In this document: piece by piece, positions 1-8,719 of the stretch
How positions within the stretch are numbered: position 1 is the first letter of the stretch
Layout: each line of letters starts with the position of its first letter
DNA from: Verrucomicrobiota bacterium
Lineage (GTDB): Bacteria > Verrucomicrobiota > Verrucomicrobiia > Opitutales > Opitutaceae
Direction of reading: 5' to 3'
Assembly: GCA_023443455.1 (NCBI GenBank)
Contig: JAEZUE010000103.1
Span: 1-64,000 of the forward strand
DNA length: 64,000 bases
Notes under the pieces: generated by a model
What the model saw: only the letters and a program-made list of their open reading frames with translations
What the model was told of the DNA's origin: nothing
The model's database searches: none
Position numbers and translations under genes: made by a program

Positions 1-1
1 G

Positions 2-196
2 CCCCGGGTCGTGCCCGCGGTCTGCACCGGCTGCAACGTCTGCCACGAGGTCTGCCCCGCGCCCGGCCAGGCCATCCGGCTCGTGCCGCGCCCGCCCGGC
101 CTGCTGGCTCCGAACATGAACGACAACACCCCGCGCTCGCCGTTCCCCACTCTGCCGACACCGCCCGCACCGCCCGAACCGCCAACTCATGGCTGA
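2..196 (+). CDS. C-terminal end of a 4Fe-4S ferredoxin-type protein (partial)
   Basis: Only the last 64 codons are present; the gene enters from the left edge. The visible part has one cysteine cluster, CTGCNVCHEVCP, which is the CxxCxxxCP pattern of a 4Fe-4S ferredoxin domain, followed by a proline-rich tail. The protein would move electrons. Its position just before a nitrate locus makes a Nap- or Nas-type ferredoxin subunit possible, but the rest of the protein is needed to name it. The stop overlaps the next start by 8 bases, so the two genes are probably co-transcribed. Confidence 0.6.
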   Translation, partial: PRVVPAVCTGCNVCHEVCPAPGQAIRLVPRPPGLLAPNMNDNTPRSPFPTLPTPPAPPEPPTHG

Positions 197-509
197 TCCC
201 GCCCCCCAGCTCCCCGCACTCACCCAGGCCGTGCTCGACCCCGCGACGCTCGACGCGCTCTTCCGCGACCTCGCCACCTGCACCGAGATCCTCTCCGTCC
301 ATCCGAAGGCGTCGCCCGGCGCCCACGTCGGGGAAACCGCGATCACCCTGCCCGCCGCCCGCGCCGGCCTGCTCGCCGGAGAGTTTCGCGGGGTCCAGAT
401 CCGCTACCGCTACGAATCCAAGGAGTGGTGCGACACCCTGCTCGCCTCCCCCGGCGGCATCCGCATCGTCCGCATCTGCACCGACGACGTCGTACCCGGC
501 AGTTCGTGA
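189..509 (+). CDS. Small hypothetical protein
   Basis: This 106-residue protein has no family I recognise. It is soluble, has no signal peptide or membrane segment, and carries two cysteines near residues 31 and 81 plus one near residue 97. Its ATG lies inside the end of the upstream 4Fe-4S gene, which suggests translational coupling and a linked role. Codon use is GC-rich at third positions like its neighbours. A strong hairpin 240 bases downstream probably ends the transcript. Confidence 0.55.
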   Translation: MADPAPQLPALTQAVLDPATLDALFRDLATCTEILSVHPKASPGAHVGETAITLPAARAGLLAGEFRGVQIRYRYESKEWCDTLLASPGGIRIVRICTDDVVPGSS

Positions 510-748
510 CTCGCCCAGGGTTCCTGTCCGCGATCGGCCGCCAAGCGCGGGCCCACCTCCGGTCGCCTGCGGTGGAAAACTCGCTCCTCCGATTCCGACG
601 CACGTACGCCGTAGCGGCCGCCGCCAAATCCGCCGGCCGAGCGAAGATCGCAATTCGGGCCGGTCTCCAACAACTCGCGCGGCGGCCTCTTCCACCCCAA
701 AGGCATGCCTCGCGATCCCTCGGCCCCCCTGGCGAGGCAACGCCTGCA

Positions 749-790
749 GGACGCAAAAACCTGTCGCGATCGCGACAGGATTTTGCGTCC
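749..790. terminator. Near-perfect 42-bp palindrome, probable bidirectional terminator
   Basis: The two 21-base arms match at 20 positions and centre on TCGCGATCGCGA. The stem contains an A tract on the left and a T tract on the right, so an RNA hairpin from either strand has a U-rich 3' side. It lies between the convergent ends of the small hypothetical gene (plus) and the LysR gene (minus, stop at 796). Confidence 0.65.
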
Positions 791-795
791 TCCCC

Positions 796-1713
796 TCACT
801 CGTCCTTCAGCCCCAGCGATTCCACCACGCTGTGACAGAGGCCGACGAAGGTCTCCTCGCCGAGCGAGAGCTGGCGGTGGGCGAGGTGCGTCACGCCCCA
901 GCGACGCTTCAACGCCCGTTTCCCCAGCGGGAGGCTGATCAGGCGCCCGGCGGCGAGATCCTCCCGCACGCTCCACGGGGCCAATACGCCGGCACCGATG
1001 CCCACCTTCACAAGTTCCCGGATCGCCTCCATGCTCCCGGGCTCAATGCAGGCGCCCAGCGTGATCCCTTCGCGGCGGAAATACTCCTGCACCAGCGCGT
1101 AGGTCTGGCTGGTGCGGTTGTAGAGCATCACCGTCTCCTCCGCATACTGCTCGCGACCCACGCGCCCGGCCTGCGCCCACCGGTGCATCGGGCCGACCAT
1201 CAGCCGAAGCTCGTCGGAGAACAACGGCACGAACCGCAACTCGTCCTCGCCGAACGACTCGAGCGTCAGCGCCAGATCGATCGTGCCGCGACGCAACAGT
1301 TCCACCTGCCAGGGCAGATCCCCGGGCTCGATCCGGATCACGCACCGCGGGAAGCTCTGCTTAAATTCGCGCAACACCGTGGGCAGGATGTGCTGGCACG
1401 CCGTGGTGCTCACACCCACGCGCAACCGTCCGTGTCCCCAGTTGGTGAGGTCTTCCAGCTCGGTGCGGGCGCGTTCCATTTCGCGCAGCACCAGCTCCGC
1501 GTGCCGCAAAAATTGCTCACCGTGATGCGTCAACGCCACCCGACGCCCCACGCGGTCGAAGAGCCGACAGCCCACATCCTCCTCGAGCGCCCGTAGTGCA
1601 TGGCTCACCGCGCTCTGCGTCAGGCTCAGGTCCTTCGCCCCCAGCGTGAAACTCTGCCGGTGCGCCACGGCGACGAACGCCTGCAGTTGCCGACTGTCGA
1701 GCGAGCGGTTCAT
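796..1713 (-). CDS. LysR-family transcriptional regulator
   Basis: This 305-residue protein has the LysR layout. An N-terminal winged helix (about residues 6-64) contains the typical SLTQSAVSHAL recognition-helix region and a CRLFDR wing, and a periplasmic-binding-protein-like effector domain fills the remainder. I chose the ATG at 1713, giving MNRSLDSRQLQAF, because the upstream extension has no LysR character. It is divergent from the nitrate transport genes with a 136-base gap, the usual place for a LysR protein that controls its neighbour. Control of nitrate assimilation, as by NtcB or Cbl/Nac-type LysR proteins, is an inference from context only. Confidence 0.85.
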   Translation of the reverse strand: MNRSLDSRQLQAFVAVAHRQSFTLGAKDLSLTQSAVSHALRALEEDVGCRLFDRVGRRVALTHHGEQFLRHAELVLREMERARTELEDLTNWGHGRLRVGVSTTACQHILPTVLREFKQSFPRCVIRIEPGDLPWQVELLRRGTIDLALTLESFGEDELRFVPLFSDELRLMVGPMHRWAQAGRVGREQYAEETVMLYNRTSQTYALVQEYFRREGITLGACIEPGSMEAIRELVKVGIGAGVLAPWSVREDLAAGRLISLPLGKRALKRRWGVTHLAHRQLSLGEETFVGLCHSVVESLGLKDE

Positions 1714-1849
1714 CGGGCAGCCCTCCCTGTGGCACGAAGCGACCGTATACTCAGATGAGCGTTCTTCATTGGTTGGATGAGAAAGATGAAGAGCATGCAA
1801 CGGGCCAAACACCCCCTGCTGGCACGCCCCGGGCTAAAAACGGGCCAAC
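1714..1849. promoter_or_regulatory. Divergent promoter region between lysR and the nitrate cluster
   Basis: This gap separates two divergent start codons. The 10-mer AACGGGCCAA occurs twice in direct orientation (1799-1808 and 1839-1848), the second copy ending one base before the ATG at 1850. It could be a regulator site or an attenuation element for the nitrate genes. I see no convincing sigma-70 hexamers. Confidence 0.5.
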
Positions 1850-2896
1850 ATGTCTGCCACCACCCGTTCCGCCCTCCGCCGCCCGCTCGCCGTCGGCTTC
1901 CTCCCGCTCACCGACGCGGCGCCGCTGGTGGTCGCGCAGGAGCTCGGCCTCTTCGCCCGCCACGGCGTGTCCGTGAACCTACGACGCGAGGTCGGCTGGG
2001 CGACCGTGCGCGACAAGCTGCGTTTCGGCGAGCTCGACGCCGCCCAGGCGCTCGCGCCCATGCTCTGGAGCACCGCCCTCGGCCTCGGCGGGGCACGCGG
2101 CGAGCTCGTCACCGCCTTCGTCCTCAACCTCAACGGCAACGCCATCACGCTCTCCCGCAAACTGCGCGACGAGGGCGTGACCGACCTCGCCTCCCTGCGC
2201 GCCGTCGCCCGCGCACGCCGTGGCGAACGCAAGCTCACCCTGGGCGTCGTCTTCTCCTACTCCTCCCACCATCTGCTCCTGCGCAACTGGCTGCGCGCCG
2301 CCGGCCTCGATCCCGAGCGCGACGTGCGCGTCGTCATCGTGCCACCGGCCCAGGTCACGCGTAACCTCGCCGCGGGCACGCTCGACGGCTTCTGCGCCGG
2401 TGAGCCGTGGAACTCGCTCGCGGTCGCCCAGGGCCTCGGCTGGTGCCCGGCCTGGAGCGCCGCGCTCGCCCCGGGCCATGTCGAGAAGGTCCTCATGGTC
2501 CACCGCGACTTCGCCGAGCGCCGCGCCGCCGAACACGCCGCGCTGCTCGCCGCGCTCGCCGAGGCCGCCTCCTGGTGCGACGAGCCCCAGAACCGCCGCC
2601 CGCTCGCCGAGCTGCTCGCCCAGCCCGCCTACGTCAACCAGTCCGTCGAAGTCCTCGCTCCGGCCCTCGAGGGCTTTTTCGACACCGGACTCGGCCGCGA
2701 ACCCGCCACCGACTTCTTCATCTTCCACCGCGGCGAAGCCAACGTGCCCTCCCTCGAGCGCGCCCGCGGCCTGCAACGCGACCTCGTCGCCTCCGGCCTG
2801 ATACCCGGCGACGCCGCCGTCCCCGATCTGCCCGCCCGCCTCTTCCGCGAGGACCTCCACCGCGCCGCCCTGGGCGCGACCGCCCACTCCCTCTGA
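1850..2896 (+). CDS. Soluble NrtA/NasS-like nitrate-binding protein
   Basis: This 348-residue protein belongs to the NMT1/NrtA-CmpA binding-protein fold, with family signatures LGFLPLTDAAPLVVA-like at the N terminus, LNLNGNAIT near residue 100 and DGFCAGEPWN near residue 180. It has no signal peptide and no lipobox, so it should stay in the cytoplasm. That is the pattern of NasS, the cytosolic nitrate sensor that partners the antiterminator NasT, but no NasT gene is visible here. It is the first gene of the nrt cluster and is followed by the exported paralogue 31 bases later. Confidence 0.8.
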   Translation: MSATTRSALRRPLAVGFLPLTDAAPLVVAQELGLFARHGVSVNLRREVGWATVRDKLRFGELDAAQALAPMLWSTALGLGGARGELVTAFVLNLNGNAITLSRKLRDEGVTDLASLRAVARARRGERKLTLGVVFSYSSHHLLLRNWLRAAGLDPERDVRVVIVPPAQVTRNLAAGTLDGFCAGEPWNSLAVAQGLGWCPAWSAALAPGHVEKVLMVHRDFAERRAAEHAALLAALAEAASWCDEPQNRRPLAELLAQPAYVNQSVEVLAPALEGFFDTGLGREPATDFFIFHRGEANVPSLERARGLQRDLVASGLIPGDAAVPDLPARLFREDLHRAALGATAHSL

Positions 2897-2927
2897 ACCT
2901 TCCTCCCGTATCAAACTTCCAAGACCC

Positions 2928-4268
2928 ATGATCCGTCACCACCTCCGCTCCCATGGTTTCCGGCGCTTCACCGCCGGCCTGCTCGCCCTCGGCGCCACCC
3001 TCGGCGCGCTCGCCACTCCCGAGAAGGACGAACTCAAGTTCGGCTTCATCAAACTCACCGACTGCGCCCCGCTCGTCATCGCCAAGGAGCAGGGCTTCTT
3101 CGAGAACGAGGGCCTCTACGTCACCCTCGAGGCCCAGGCGAACTGGAAGATCCTCCTGGATCGCGTCATCACCGGCGAACTCGACGGCGCCCACATGCTC
3201 GCCGGCCAGCCGCTCGCCGCCACCATCGGCTTCGGCACCAAGGCCCATGTCGTCACCGCCTTCTCGATGGACCTCAACGGCAACGGCATCACCGTGGCCA
3301 AGTCGGTCTGGGCGGAGATGGTCGCAGCCAACCCGGCCCTCGCCGCCGATCCCGTGCCGCGTCCCGTCTCCGCCGCCGCGCTCAAGCCGGTCGTCACCCG
3401 CGCCAAGGCCGAGGGCAACCCGCTCAAGCTCGGCATGGTCTTCCCGGTCTCGACCCACAACTACGAGCTGCGCTACTGGCTCGCCGCCGGCGGCATCGCC
3501 CCCGGTTACTACACGCCCAACGACACCACCGGCACCGCCGAGGGCGACGTACTCATTTCGGTGACACCGCCGCCGCAGATGCCCGCCACCCTCGCCCAGG
3601 GCACCATCCACGGTTTCTGCGTGGGCGAACCGTGGAACCAGCAGGCCGTCGCCCGCGGCATCGGCGTGTCCGTCATCACCGACGGTGAGATCTGGCGCAA
3701 CAACCCGGAGAAAGTCTTCGGCGTCACCGACGCGTGGGCCGCCCAGTACCCGGAGACCCATGTCGCGGTGGTCAAGGCCCTCATCCGCGCCGCCGAGTGG
3801 CTCGACGCCTCCCCGGAAAACCGCGTCGAAGCCTGCCGCATTCTCTCCCGCCCCGAGTACGTCGGCGCCGACTTCCAGATCATCGCCAACAGCATGACCG
3901 GCACCTGGGAATACTTCCCCGGCGACAAGCGCCCGCTGCCCGACTTCAACATCTTCTTCCGCCACTTCGCCACGTACCCATTCTACAGCGACGCCGTCTG
4001 GTACCTCACCCAGATGCGCCGCTGGGGACAGATCGGCGAGGCCAAGCCCGACGCCTGGTACGCCGAGACCGCCAAGTCCGTCTACAAGCCCGAGATCTAC
4101 CGCACCGCCGCCGCCGCCCTCATCGCCGAGGGCAAGATGAAGCCCGCCGACCTCCCCGAGACCGACGGCTACAAGGCCGCCACCAACGAGTTCATCGACG
4201 GCATCACCTACGACGGCCGCAAACCCAACGACTACCTCCGCCAGTTCCCGATCGGGAAGAAGGACTGA
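2928..4268 (+). CDS. nrtA: Nitrate ABC transporter substrate-binding protein NrtA
   Basis: This 446-residue protein starts with a positively charged, hydrophobic signal sequence of about 30 residues ending near ALATPEK, so it is exported to the periplasm. The mature part has the NrtA/CmpA signatures FGFIKLTDCAPLVIA, MDLNGNGITVA and HGFCVGEPWNQ, and the longer C-terminal region (WYLTQMRRWGQ) typical of true NrtA. It should bind nitrate or nitrite and deliver it to the NrtB permease encoded downstream. It lacks an obvious lipobox, so anchoring to the membrane is uncertain. Confidence 0.88.
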   Translation: MIRHHLRSHGFRRFTAGLLALGATLGALATPEKDELKFGFIKLTDCAPLVIAKEQGFFENEGLYVTLEAQANWKILLDRVITGELDGAHMLAGQPLAATIGFGTKAHVVTAFSMDLNGNGITVAKSVWAEMVAANPALAADPVPRPVSAAALKPVVTRAKAEGNPLKLGMVFPVSTHNYELRYWLAAGGIAPGYYTPNDTTGTAEGDVLISVTPPPQMPATLAQGTIHGFCVGEPWNQQAVARGIGVSVITDGEIWRNNPEKVFGVTDAWAAQYPETHVAVVKALIRAAEWLDASPENRVEACRILSRPEYVGADFQIIANSMTGTWEYFPGDKRPLPDFNIFFRHFATYPFYSDAVWYLTQMRRWGQIGEAKPDAWYAETAKSVYKPEIYRTAAAALIAEGKMKPADLPETDGYKAATNEFIDGITYDGRKPNDYLRQFPIGKKD

Positions 4269-4279
4269 GCGCCTACGCC

Positions 4280-4420
4280 CGTGGCGCAGGCGTCTTTGCC
4301 TGCGTTCCCAAGCCCGAGTCAGCCTCCCCGCACCATCCAACACCGCCGGCACGGAGGCCGGCGCCACACCCGATCCGGCCAGCTCAACCCGTGGCGCAGG
4401 CGTCCCTGCCTGCGTTCCCA
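4280..4420. repeat. Dispersed GTGGCGCAGGCGTC repeat, two copies, between nrtA and nrtB
   Basis: GTGGCGCAGGCGTC followed by TTGCCTGCG or CCTGCCTGCG occurs at 4281 and again at 4391. A GCCGGCACGGAGGCCGGCGCC segment lies between them (about 4345-4366) and matches the reverse complement of the repeat over most of its length. The same arrangement recurs at 8500-8590. It behaves like a REP-type intergenic palindrome and could stabilise or attenuate the nrt transcript. Confidence 0.65.
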
Positions 4421-4463
4421 AGGTCACCGCCCACGGCCCACCGCTTACCGCCCAACGCCCATC

Positions 4464-5444
4464 ATGTCCGACTCCGCCAACACCACCTCCCGCCCAACGT
4501 TCGCCGCCCGCTTCGAGGCGTTACTCGCCGCGGCATTGCGCAACGTCGGGCTGCCCGCCCTCGGCATCGCCGTCTTCCTCGGCCTCTGGTCCTTCTCGGC
4601 CGAGCGGATACAGGTAAGCTTCGGTTCGCTGCCCGGCCCGCGCGCCGTGCTCACCGAAGTCGGCCATCTCTGGCAGGACCACGTCGCCGAGCGCAACCGG
4701 GAGAAGGAGTTCTACGTGCGGCAGGCCGAGCGCCGGAAGGCCTTCCTCGCCAAGACGCCCGACGGCGAGTGGAAGGAGCGCAAATACGCCGGCCGGCCCA
4801 CCTACGTCGACCAGATTGTCACCAGTCTCGAGACCGTCTTCGCCGGCTTCGTCATCGCCTCCCTCGTCGCCGTGCCGCTCGGCATCTTCTGCGGGCTCAG
4901 CCGCAACTTCAACCTGGCGGTCAACCCGTTCGTGCAGCTCTTCAAGCCCGTCTCGCCCCTGGCCTGGCTGCCGATCGTGATGATCCTCGTCAGCGCGCTC
5001 TACAACCCGGCCGAGCCGCTCTTCGAGAAGGCCTTCCTCAGCTCCGCCATCGTCGTGGCCCTCTGCTCGCTCTGGCCCACCCTGGTCAACACCGCCGTCG
5101 GCGTGGCCTCGATCGACCCCGACTTCCTCAACGTCGCCAAGGTCCTGCGACTGAGCTGGGCGGCGAAGATCTTCAAGATCGTGCTGCCCGCGGCCCTGCC
5201 GATGATCTTCACCGGCCTGCGCCTCTCGCTCGGCGTGGGCTGGATGGTTCTCATCGCCGCCGAGATGCTCGCCCAGAACCCCGGCCTCGGGAAGTTCGTC
5301 TGGGACATGTTCCAGAACGGCAGCAGCCAGACGCTCGCCCAGATCATGGTCGCGGTCTTCACCATCGGCATCATCGGCTTCGCCCTCGACCGCATCATGC
5401 TCTCGCTCCAACGCGCCGTGAGCTTCGGCCGCGCCAACCACTGA
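4464..5444 (+). CDS. nrtB: Nitrate ABC transporter permease NrtB
   Basis: This 326-residue integral membrane protein is a BPD-type permease with about six hydrophobic segments: one near residue 30, the others after residue 125. The EAA loop that docks the ATPases lies near residues 220-240 (LNVAKVLRLSWAAKIFKIVLP). An extra hydrophilic segment of about 70 residues follows the first transmembrane helix, longer than in typical NrtB. I chose the ATG at 4464 because the upstream in-frame extension is only repeat sequence. It works with NrtA and the two ATPases to import nitrate. Confidence 0.88.
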   Translation: MSDSANTTSRPTFAARFEALLAAALRNVGLPALGIAVFLGLWSFSAERIQVSFGSLPGPRAVLTEVGHLWQDHVAERNREKEFYVRQAERRKAFLAKTPDGEWKERKYAGRPTYVDQIVTSLETVFAGFVIASLVAVPLGIFCGLSRNFNLAVNPFVQLFKPVSPLAWLPIVMILVSALYNPAEPLFEKAFLSSAIVVALCSLWPTLVNTAVGVASIDPDFLNVAKVLRLSWAAKIFKIVLPAALPMIFTGLRLSLGVGWMVLIAAEMLAQNPGLGKFVWDMFQNGSSQTLAQIMVAVFTIGIIGFALDRIMLSLQRAVSFGRANH

Positions 5445-5464
5445 GCCACCGGAGGCCCCCAACC

Positions 5465-6580
5465 GTGACCGACCTCACCCTCGGCTTCCTCCCGCTCTCC
5501 GACGCCGCGCCGCTGATCGTGGCCCACGCCCGCGGCCTCTTCGCCGCCCACGGCATCCGCTCCACGCTGCGCCGCGAGACGAGCTGGACCGCCCTGCGCA
5601 CCGCGCTCAACTCCGGCGCCGTGCACGCCGCGCAGATGCTCTACAGCATGCCCCTCGCCGCCGCGTGCGGACTCCTTGGCGACGACCAGATCCCGCTCGT
5701 CGTGCCCTGGGTGCTCAGCCGCAACGGCCAGGCGATCACGCTGCACCACCGCTACGCCGGCCAGGTCGCCCACGACGCCCGCGCCCTGCGTTCCCTCGCC
5801 CACGAGCGTCGCGACTGCGGCCGCCCCCTGGTCTTCTGCCACACCCTGCGCGTCGGCACCCACTCGCTTTGGCTGCGCCACTGGCTCGCCACCGGCGGCA
5901 TCGACCCGGTCCGCGACGTCGCCCTCATCACCGTGCCGCCGCCCCAGATGGTCGCCAACATGGCCGCCGGCAGCGTCGACGGTTTCTGTGTCGGCGAACC
6001 GTGGAACGCCCGCGCCATCGCCGACGGCCTCGGCTACACCGCCGTGACCTCGCAGGAGCTCTGGCCCGACCACCCGGAGAAGGTCTGCGCCTTCTCCGCC
6101 GCCTGGGCCGACGCCCAGCCCGCCGCCGTGCTCGGCGCGCTGCGCGCCCTCCACGAGGCCGGTCGCTGGCTCGACAACCCGGCCCACCACGCCGAGGCCG
6201 CCGCCCTGCTCGCCGCACCCGAGCACCTCGACTGCAACCCCGCCTGGATCGCCGCCCGCCAGACCGCGTCGGTGGACTATGGTGACGGCCGCAGCGCCAC
6301 GCTCGCCCACGCCCCGAGCTACGCGCGCCCGGGCGCCAACTGTCCGTTGCCCGAGCACGGTCTCTGGTTCCTCTCGCAGCTCCGCCGCTGGGGCCTGCAC
6401 TACGGCGCGCCCGACTATGCCGGGATCGTCGCCCGCGTGCTCCGGCCCGAACTCCACGCCGCCGCCACCGGCGAAGCCGTGGCCACCGAGACGATCGCCC
6501 TGCCCGGCGCGCCCGTCTTCGACCCGGCGAACCCCGAGGGCTACGCGCGCTCCTTCGCCCTCAAGAACCTCCAAGGCTGA
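5465..6580 (+). CDS. Second soluble NrtA/NasS-like nitrate-binding protein
   Basis: This 371-residue protein starts at a GTG preceded by the GGAGG-like site in CCGGAGGCCC. It carries the same family signatures as the exported NrtA (LGFLPLSDAAPLIVA, LSRNGQAIT, DGFCVGEPWN, LWFLSQLRRWG) but has no signal peptide. It therefore looks cytoplasmic, like NasS or the soluble domain fused to NrtC in cyanobacteria. In cyanobacteria that domain regulates transport by binding nitrate on the ATPase side. Here it is separate and sits between permease and ATPase genes, so a free-standing equivalent of the NrtC regulatory domain is plausible. Confidence 0.8.
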   Translation: MTDLTLGFLPLSDAAPLIVAHARGLFAAHGIRSTLRRETSWTALRTALNSGAVHAAQMLYSMPLAAACGLLGDDQIPLVVPWVLSRNGQAITLHHRYAGQVAHDARALRSLAHERRDCGRPLVFCHTLRVGTHSLWLRHWLATGGIDPVRDVALITVPPPQMVANMAAGSVDGFCVGEPWNARAIADGLGYTAVTSQELWPDHPEKVCAFSAAWADAQPAAVLGALRALHEAGRWLDNPAHHAEAAALLAAPEHLDCNPAWIAARQTASVDYGDGRSATLAHAPSYARPGANCPLPEHGLWFLSQLRRWGLHYGAPDYAGIVARVLRPELHAAATGEAVATETIALPGAPVFDPANPEGYARSFALKNLQG

Positions 6581-6593
6581 ACGCCTTCCCGCC

Positions 6594-7502
6594 ATGGCCT
6601 TTCTCGAAATCAAAAACGCCTCCAAGACCTACGCCGCCGGCCGCCACCGCACCGAGGTGCTGGCCGACATCAACCTCGAGATCGCCGAGGGCGAGTTCGT
6701 GGCGATCGTCGGCTACTCCGGCTCCGGCAAGAGCACGTTGATCAACCTCGTCTCCGGTCTCGTGCAGCCCGACACCGGCACCGTCCGCCTCGACGGCAAA
6801 CCGATCGAGGGCCCCGGACCCGACCGCGGCATCATCTTCCAGAACTACTCGCTGCTCCCGTGGCTCTCGGTCTTCGGCAACATCGCGCTCGCCGTCGACC
6901 GCGTCTTCGCCGACTGGTCCGCCGAGCGCCGCCGCGAGCACATCGAGAAGCACATCGCGATGGTCAACCTCACCCCGGCCCGCGACAAGAAGCCGCACGA
7001 GCTCTCCGGCGGCATGCGCCAGCGCGTGAGCGTGGCCCGCACCCTCGCCATCAACCCGCGGATACTCCTGATGGACGAGCCCTTCGGCGCCCTCGACGCC
7101 CTCACCCGCGCCACCCTCCAGCAGGAGACCCTCCAGATCTGGGAGGCCGACCGGAAGACCGTCGTGATGATCACCAACGACCCCGACGAGGCCATCCTCA
7201 TGGCCGACCGCGTGATCCCGCTCACCGCCGGCCCCCGCGCGACCCTCGGGCCGAGCATCCCGATCACGCTGCCGCGCCCGCGTCGCCACGCGGAATTGAA
7301 CCACAACTACGACTTCAAGCAGATCCGCGCCGAGGTCACCGACTACCTGCTCAAGGCGACCGACCGCCGCCGCCTCGGCGTGCAGCACACCCTCGTCCTG
7401 CCCGACATCGAACCCGAGGACGTCCGCCACCGCAGCTGGTTCTCCGGCCGCCGCCGTCCCGTCCGCCGCAGCGAAATCAAACAGGAGGTCATCGCCCCAT
7501 GA
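6594..7502 (+). CDS. Nitrate ABC transporter ATP-binding subunit (first of two)
   Basis: This 302-residue ABC ATPase has Walker A GYSGSGKST, signature LSGGMRQRV and Walker B ILLMDEPFG. The switch loop reads VMITNDPDEA, so the usual H-loop histidine is replaced by asparagine, while the partner ATPase downstream keeps THDVDEA. A C-terminal extension of about 50 residues follows the ATPase domain. It lacks the NrtA-like C-terminal domain of cyanobacterial NrtC. With the next gene it would form an asymmetric ATPase pair under NrtB. The stop overlaps the next ATG by four bases. Confidence 0.87.
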   Translation: MAFLEIKNASKTYAAGRHRTEVLADINLEIAEGEFVAIVGYSGSGKSTLINLVSGLVQPDTGTVRLDGKPIEGPGPDRGIIFQNYSLLPWLSVFGNIALAVDRVFADWSAERRREHIEKHIAMVNLTPARDKKPHELSGGMRQRVSVARTLAINPRILLMDEPFGALDALTRATLQQETLQIWEADRKTVVMITNDPDEAILMADRVIPLTAGPRATLGPSIPITLPRPRRHAELNHNYDFKQIRAEVTDYLLKATDRRRLGVQHTLVLPDIEPEDVRHRSWFSGRRRPVRRSEIKQEVIAP

Positions 7503-8302
7503 GCGCATTCGTCGACATTTCCCAACTCGCCAAGATCTACCCGACCCCGAAGGGCCCCGCCGTCATCGTGCGCGGCTTCGACCTGAAGGTGAAACAGGGC
7601 GAGTTCATCTCGATCATCGGCCACTCCGGCTGCGGCAAGAGCACCGTGCTGATGATGGTCGCCGGCCTGAGCGAGATCTCCGAAGGCGGCATCATCCTCG
7701 CCGGCAAGGAGCTCGACGGTCCCGGCCCCGACCGCGGCGTCGTATTCCAATCCCCGGCACTGCTTCCCTGGCTCTCCGCGCTCGACAACGTGTTGCTCGG
7801 CGTCGACCAGGTCTTCTACACCGCCACCCGGGAGGAACGCCGCGCCATCGCCGAGTACTACCTCACCGTCGTCGGCCTCGGCGACGCGATGGGCAAGCGC
7901 CCCGGCGAGCTCAGCCAAGGCATGCGCCAACGCGTCGGCATCGCCCGCGCCTTCGCGCTCAAGCCCAAGATGCTCCTGCTCGACGAGCCATTCGGCATGC
8001 TCGACTCGCTCACCCGCGCCGAGCTCCAGCAGGTTCTGGTCGACCTCTGGCGCCGCAACCGCATCACCGCCATGATGGTCACCCACGATGTCGACGAGGC
8101 CCTCCTGCTCTCCGACCGCATCGTCTGCATGACCGACGGCCCCGCCGCCGAGGTGGGCGAGATCGTCGAGGTCAACTTCCCGCACCCACGCGACCGCGCC
8201 GCCATCATGGAGCATCCCGACTACTACAAGCTGCGCGCCCAGCTCATCGAATTCCTCGAAGTCCGCGCCCACCGCCGCCACGAACCCGTGGCAGTTGCAT
8301 AA
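7499..8302 (+). CDS. nrtD: Nitrate ABC transporter ATP-binding subunit (second)
   Basis: This 267-residue ATPase has Walker A GHSGCGKST, signature LSQGMRQRV, Walker B MLLLDEPFG and an intact H-loop in VTHDVDEA. Length and sequence fit NrtD/CmpD/NasD. An ATGA overlap couples it to the first ATPase, which points to balanced synthesis of the two. It is the last gene of the transporter operon; a 23-bp inverted repeat follows five bases after the stop. Confidence 0.87.
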   Translation: MSAFVDISQLAKIYPTPKGPAVIVRGFDLKVKQGEFISIIGHSGCGKSTVLMMVAGLSEISEGGIILAGKELDGPGPDRGVVFQSPALLPWLSALDNVLLGVDQVFYTATREERRAIAEYYLTVVGLGDAMGKRPGELSQGMRQRVGIARAFALKPKMLLLDEPFGMLDSLTRAELQQVLVDLWRRNRITAMMVTHDVDEALLLSDRIVCMTDGPAAEVGEIVEVNFPHPRDRAAIMEHPDYYKLRAQLIEFLEVRAHRRHEPVAVA

Positions 8303-8306
8303 TCCT

Positions 8307-8380
8307 GTAGGAGCCTGCTTGCAGGCGATCTGCGCGCCGCCCTCCGGAAAACCCGGAATCGCCTGCAAGCAGGCTCCTAC
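8307..8380. repeat. Perfect 23-bp inverted repeat (REP-like) after nrtD
   Basis: Arms at 8307-8329 and 8358-8380 are exact reverse complements and begin GTAGGAGCCTGCTTGCAG. The 28-base spacer is not conserved-looking. No T tract follows, so this looks more like a REP/BIME element that protects the 3' end of the nrt mRNA than an intrinsic terminator. Confidence 0.7.
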
Positions 8381-8449
8381 GGGGGACCGCTCCGCCGTGG
8401 ACTGTATGGACGACCATGAACCCGTTGGACAAATACAGACAATAGCCTC

Positions 8450-8590
8450 TCCGTGGCGCTCTGCCGTGCGGCAGAGTGAGAGCAGCGATCACCCCCGACC
8501 GTGGCGCAGGCGTCCCTGCCTGCGATCCCCGGACAACGCCGGCAACCCAGCATCATCGAACACCGCCGGCACGGACGCCGGCGCCACACC
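8450..8590. repeat. Tandem REP-like elements upstream of the porin
   Basis: Two repeat types lie side by side. One is CGTGGCGCTCTGCC with AGAGCAGCGATC at 8451-8490, related to copies at about 9956 and 15,832. The other is the GTGGCGCAGGCGTCC element with its inverted partner GCCGGCACGGACGCCGGCG at 8500-8590, a second copy of the arrangement at 4280-4370. The 8303-8719 gap otherwise holds no gene that I can support. Confidence 0.6.
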
Positions 8591-8719
8591 GCCACCGGCC
8601 GCTCCGAGGTCATTCCGGTTTCCGCCTTCCGTTTTCCGGTCTTCCCCCATGACCCAGATCAAGGACGCGCTCCCGCGCATCCACTACGCTCTACCCTGCC
8701 AACCGACCGAAGCACTGCG

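Noticed and set aside
749..790. LysR operator palindrome
   Set aside because: It lies after the lysR stop codon, not in the divergent promoter; its T and A tracts fit a terminator.
3734..5464. Long plus-strand reading frame running through nrtA and nrtB into the second NrtA-like gene
   Set aside because: The part upstream of 5465 is Arg/Pro-rich and lies out of frame with genes whose products have clear family motifs; only 5465-6580 is real.
8501..8719. N-terminal extension of the porin
   Set aside because: The in-frame extension is translated repeat DNA, and the signal peptide begins exactly at the ATG at 8720.
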